NCBI GenBank assembly: GCA_008000375.1
Contig: SMOI01000455.1
Location: 1-23,339 of the forward strand
Direction of reading: 5' to 3'
Origin: Poteriospumella lacustris
Taxonomy: Eukaryota > Sar > Chrysophyceae > Chromulinales > Dinobryaceae
Length of the DNA: 23,339 nucleotides
The notes under the pieces are model-generated. The model saw only the letters and a list, made by a program, of their open reading frames with translations. It ran no database searches and was not told where the DNA came from. A program made the translations under genes and the position numbers. Below, piece by piece: positions 20,081-23,339 of this stretch (positions within the stretch are counted from its first letter, which is position 1; each line of letters starts with the position of its first letter).

Positions 20081-23000
20081 ATGTGGACATCTTCCGTATT
20101 CTTGATACTGCTGCTGGCAGTGTCACTGCTTCCAGAGATATCGTCCTGGGCAGAATGGAACTACACAATACAATGGTCAGAAACCGCATCGGCGATCGAG
20201 TCGGCGATAACGCAGTGGAGGAGCGTGTGGGAGTCGGGGACGAACTTCACGTACAAAGGCGACGCCAACCCTCCTCGTCCACGTCGCGGACATTCGTTGC
20301 ACATCGTGACCACGGACGCGCGGTCGGAATACGGCGGTGAGAGCTACATCTTTATGTTCGGCGGTCGCGACAACGACCAAGTGGCGGTCCAGATCCCGAA
20401 GACGTACAACATCGAGACGGTAAGACAGCGCAACGACGGACAGCGATGAGGGTGATGAGAGGTTGATGGTGTGGAGCTTGTGGTGTGTGTTGCTTGGTAC
20501 AGATTGACGGAGTAATCCAGTTCACGACGTATGACGAGAGGCCCGTCAATCCATGCGATGATCCCGATGGCATCTACTACACGGCGGCCGAGCAAGACGG
20601 CTGCAACTTTACGACATCGTCGCTGACGAACATCGGCTTGACCTACAACGACGTATGGGCGTACAAGCTGTGCAATCAGTCGGAACGGTCCTTCGATGGC
20701 GCATGCAACAACACGGGATGGATCATGGTGTATCCGGGAGCAGCACAGGGAGGTTGTAACATCGAGTTGGGTATCACGGTGTGTACCGCTCCGTCGGAGC
20801 GATTCAACCACGGGTCGGCGCTGTTCGACGACGGGACGCTGTATGTGTATGGCGGTTTCTCGCAGCGATGCACGGACTTCTGCGACGACTTGTGGTTCTT
20901 CGACATCTATCTGAAGTCGTGGCGCGAGGTGTACACGGCGGGCAAGCTGACGAAGTTCTACACGGACACGCTCTTCGACGAGGAAGTGACGCTGAACGTA
21001 ACGGATGTGCCGGTGACGAACTCGACGAGCAAGTTCGCCGGGCCGTCGAAGCGGTGGCGACATTCGATGGTGCTGGGCAAGTCATACTACGACGCATCAG
21101 ACGGGAACTACAAGCAGAAGATGGCGATCTTCGGCGGGCATCGATTATGGCACGGGTTTTCGTCGGAGAACTCGCAAACAAACAACTGGGACTCGTACAT
21201 CACTCGTCCGCGTGGCGGCTATCTGGACGACTTGTGGATCTACACGAAGTATTTGGACTATTCGTTTCCCGGTCAGTCGTACAAGACGGCGTATGGTAAG
21301 CGACGCGATCGATGACGATGAGAAACGTGGTGGCTGACGACGGGGTATGTGGTGGCATTGGGGCGGTTGTTTGTCATGTAGGTACGTGGAAGCTGATGCC
21401 GGTGGAGACGCGGTGCTTCAGTAACAGCAGCGACGTGTGGTCGACACGCGACGACACGATGTGCATCACGGTGCGTCCGGCGGGACGCGCGGGCCACGGC
21501 AGCGCCTTCGACTCGGACCGCAACATCGTGTGGGTGTTCGGCGGCTACACGACGTACTATCCGTACTTGTCGACGGACGGGCTGGGCTCCGGGTTCGGCG
21601 TATCGTCGGTGGGCACCGGCGGTTTCACGCCGTATCCGTCGTACGACTACTTCCGCAACGACCTGTGGTACTACAACCTGACGGACTACCGGTGGTACGA
21701 GGTGCTGGTGGACGACGACGCATCGATACCGGATGCGCGCATGGACATGGTGTTTCTGCTGATCGGCGACATTCTGTTTGTGCACGGCGGGTTCTCGGAC
21801 AACTACATCTACGGCGACACGTGGTACTTCAACATCACGGCGGGGCAGTGGCTGCAGAAGACGACGTTCGTGCGACCGACGTATCCGGCGTCGTGTACGG
21901 ACGACTTCAAGTTCATCGAGGCGAACAACTGCACGGAGCTGCTGTTTCCGCGGGTGTTGGAGCGCGATCCGATAACGCCGTACGACATCTTGCCGTACAG
22001 CCAGCAGCCGTACTACTGGCCGGACTCGTCGTTCGGACCGTACTACGGCATCGTGTCGAAGGACTTCGCGGCGACACATCGCAACAAGTCGTACTACACG
22101 GGCGACGGCGGGTCGCTGAACTTGTCGCTGGCGGCGGAGGGCACGCCGATCTTTCCGTACGCGGCGACGGGTGTGATGCAGTACGCGAAGCCGTTCACGT
22201 TTCCGTACAACGCGACGCACAACGCCACGCTGGTCGCCTCGTGCATGAGTGTGTTCGGCGAGCCGACGCGGGGCCGGACGCTGGATGGCAAATACGGCCG
22301 TGCCTCGTCGGCGGTGATCGTGCCACAGCCGAGGCCGCGTAAGCCGGGCTGGGACGGCTGTCGCGACCGCGCAGACGGCCGCAGCGACTTACCGGCGGGC
22401 CTGCAGTACGTGCAGCCGTTGCCACGGTACGGACACCGCGCGATCTACAACCCGAACACGACGGAGATCATCATGTACGGCGGCATGGCGTACCACTCGG
22501 AGCAGCCGAAGTCGCTGACGACGTCGTACTCGCAGGGCGTGCTGAACGACATGTGGTACTACAACTTCAACCACTGCGTGAACAACTGTTCGTTCAACGG
22601 CGACTGCTATTTCGGGTTCTGTTTCTGCTACGTGGGCTTCTACGGCGTGGACTGCAGCAACATGTCGTGTCCGGGCACGTTCTGCCACTACAACTACACG
22701 ACGAACGAGCAGGTAAGCACCCCCACGAGGCGCCGCGGCTGTCACTGTCTGTAACCTGATGTTGGCGGTGCTTGTTGTCCTTGTAGATCTGTACACACGC
22801 TTGCCATGCCGGCTACTCGCACACCGACGCCGACACGTACGTGCAAGACATTGCGAAGCTGCCGTGCACGTTGGAGAAGCCCGGCGAAAGCAACGGCATC
22901 TGCAACGGCTTCGGCACGGCGATGTGCGCTCCTCCGTTCATCACGGAGGACTGCAGCGTGAAGGACTGCCCGAACAACTGCTCGTTCAACGGGTGGTGTT

Positions 23001-23339
23001 CGGTGGAGTATCCAGTGTCGCGGTGCAACTGCCAGCCGGGGTACTTCGGTGAGTATTGTCAGAACCAGACGTGTCTGAACAACTGCTCGTACCCCAACGG
23101 CGTCTGCAACACCACGTCGGGTCAGTGCGTGTGCAACATGGTGTACAATCCGTACAACAACTCACGCAACTACCGACTGTGGGGCGGCGAGGACTGCTCG
23201 TTCATCTGGCCGTTCCAGGCCGCGCCGCGGCCCTTGCGTCTGTTGGGTCTGGTGTACGTGGTGTCGGTGGTCTTGGTGACGATGGCACTGGCGGCGGCGT
23301 TGGCGGCACCGGCATCGTCCCCGGTGGAGACGGCGGGTG
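20081..23339 (+). CDS. Kelch-repeat / EGF-like membrane protein, 3' end cut
   Basis: Exons are 20081-20419, 20503-21295, 21382-22712 and 22787 to the window edge; GT-AG introns are 83, 86 and 74 nt and all junctions keep frame, giving 1005 codons so far. The start at 20081 opens a signal peptide (MWTSSVFLILLLAVSLLP). Residues ~80-780 hold about six Kelch motifs (FMFGGRDND, LYVYGGFSQ, MAIFGGHRL, VWVFGGYTT, LFVHGGFSD, IMYGGMAYH), each followed by a DLWxF/Y-type strand, which would form a beta-propeller. Cysteine-rich EGF-like modules follow (CSFNGDC...GVDC in exon 3; CSFNGWC...GEYC and CSYPNGVC in exon 4). Many N-x-S/T sites suggest glycosylation. A hydrophobic stretch at ~973-995 is a likely membrane span. 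The layout resembles attractin-like Kelch/EGF receptors; ligand unknown. Any cytoplasmic tail is beyond the window. Confidence 0.9.

Overview
This is nuclear DNA of a eukaryotic protist. Several genes are split by short GT-AG introns of 69-97 nt, and there are no bacterial operons or ribosome binding sites. The proteins are eukaryotic signalling and RNA-binding types: a MAP-kinase phosphatase with gelsolin modules, a two-RRM protein, a CCCH zinc-finger protein and a Kelch/EGF membrane protein. The lineage cannot be fixed from the window. The mix would suit a stramenopile or another SAR-type protist, but that is a low-confidence guess.

Positions 1-2905 form a tail-to-tail inverted duplication. 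The left edge holds the last ~267 codons of a + strand phosphatase copy, cut by the window edge. The right side holds a full three-exon copy on the minus strand (2103-5287, 998 aa). The arms (1-882 and 2024-2905) are about 98% identical and flank a 1.14 kb spacer. The last 371 bp of each arm is identical and then ends abruptly in strongly diverged but still recognisable 3' flank, which suggests gene conversion.

Positions 5288-7574 carry no intact gene. About 5849-6656 holds a decayed + strand gene of the DUF285/BspA-like 25-residue repeat family, with several in-frame stops and frameshifts. A two-RRM RNA-binding protein follows (7575-8992, three exons, 424 aa).

Positions 8993-16807 hold no gene I can support. 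Up to about 15.4 kb the + strand is strongly pyrimidine-rich, with poly-C runs, CTC tracts, a GCCTGT hexanucleotide array and a purine/pyrimidine hairpin. After about 15.4 kb the + strand becomes purine-rich.

A single-exon CCCH zinc-finger gene lies at 16808-17593. After about 2.5 kb of non-coding flank, a secreted or type I membrane Kelch/EGF protein begins at 20081 and runs off the right edge (four exons visible, 1005 codons). Its signal peptide, six or so Kelch motifs, cysteine-rich EGF-like modules and a hydrophobic segment are all visible. The genes look like unrelated neighbours, not a pathway cluster. The two most unusual points are the homogenised convergent phosphatase pair and the pyrimidine skew that follows transcription direction and flips at the dyad of that pair.
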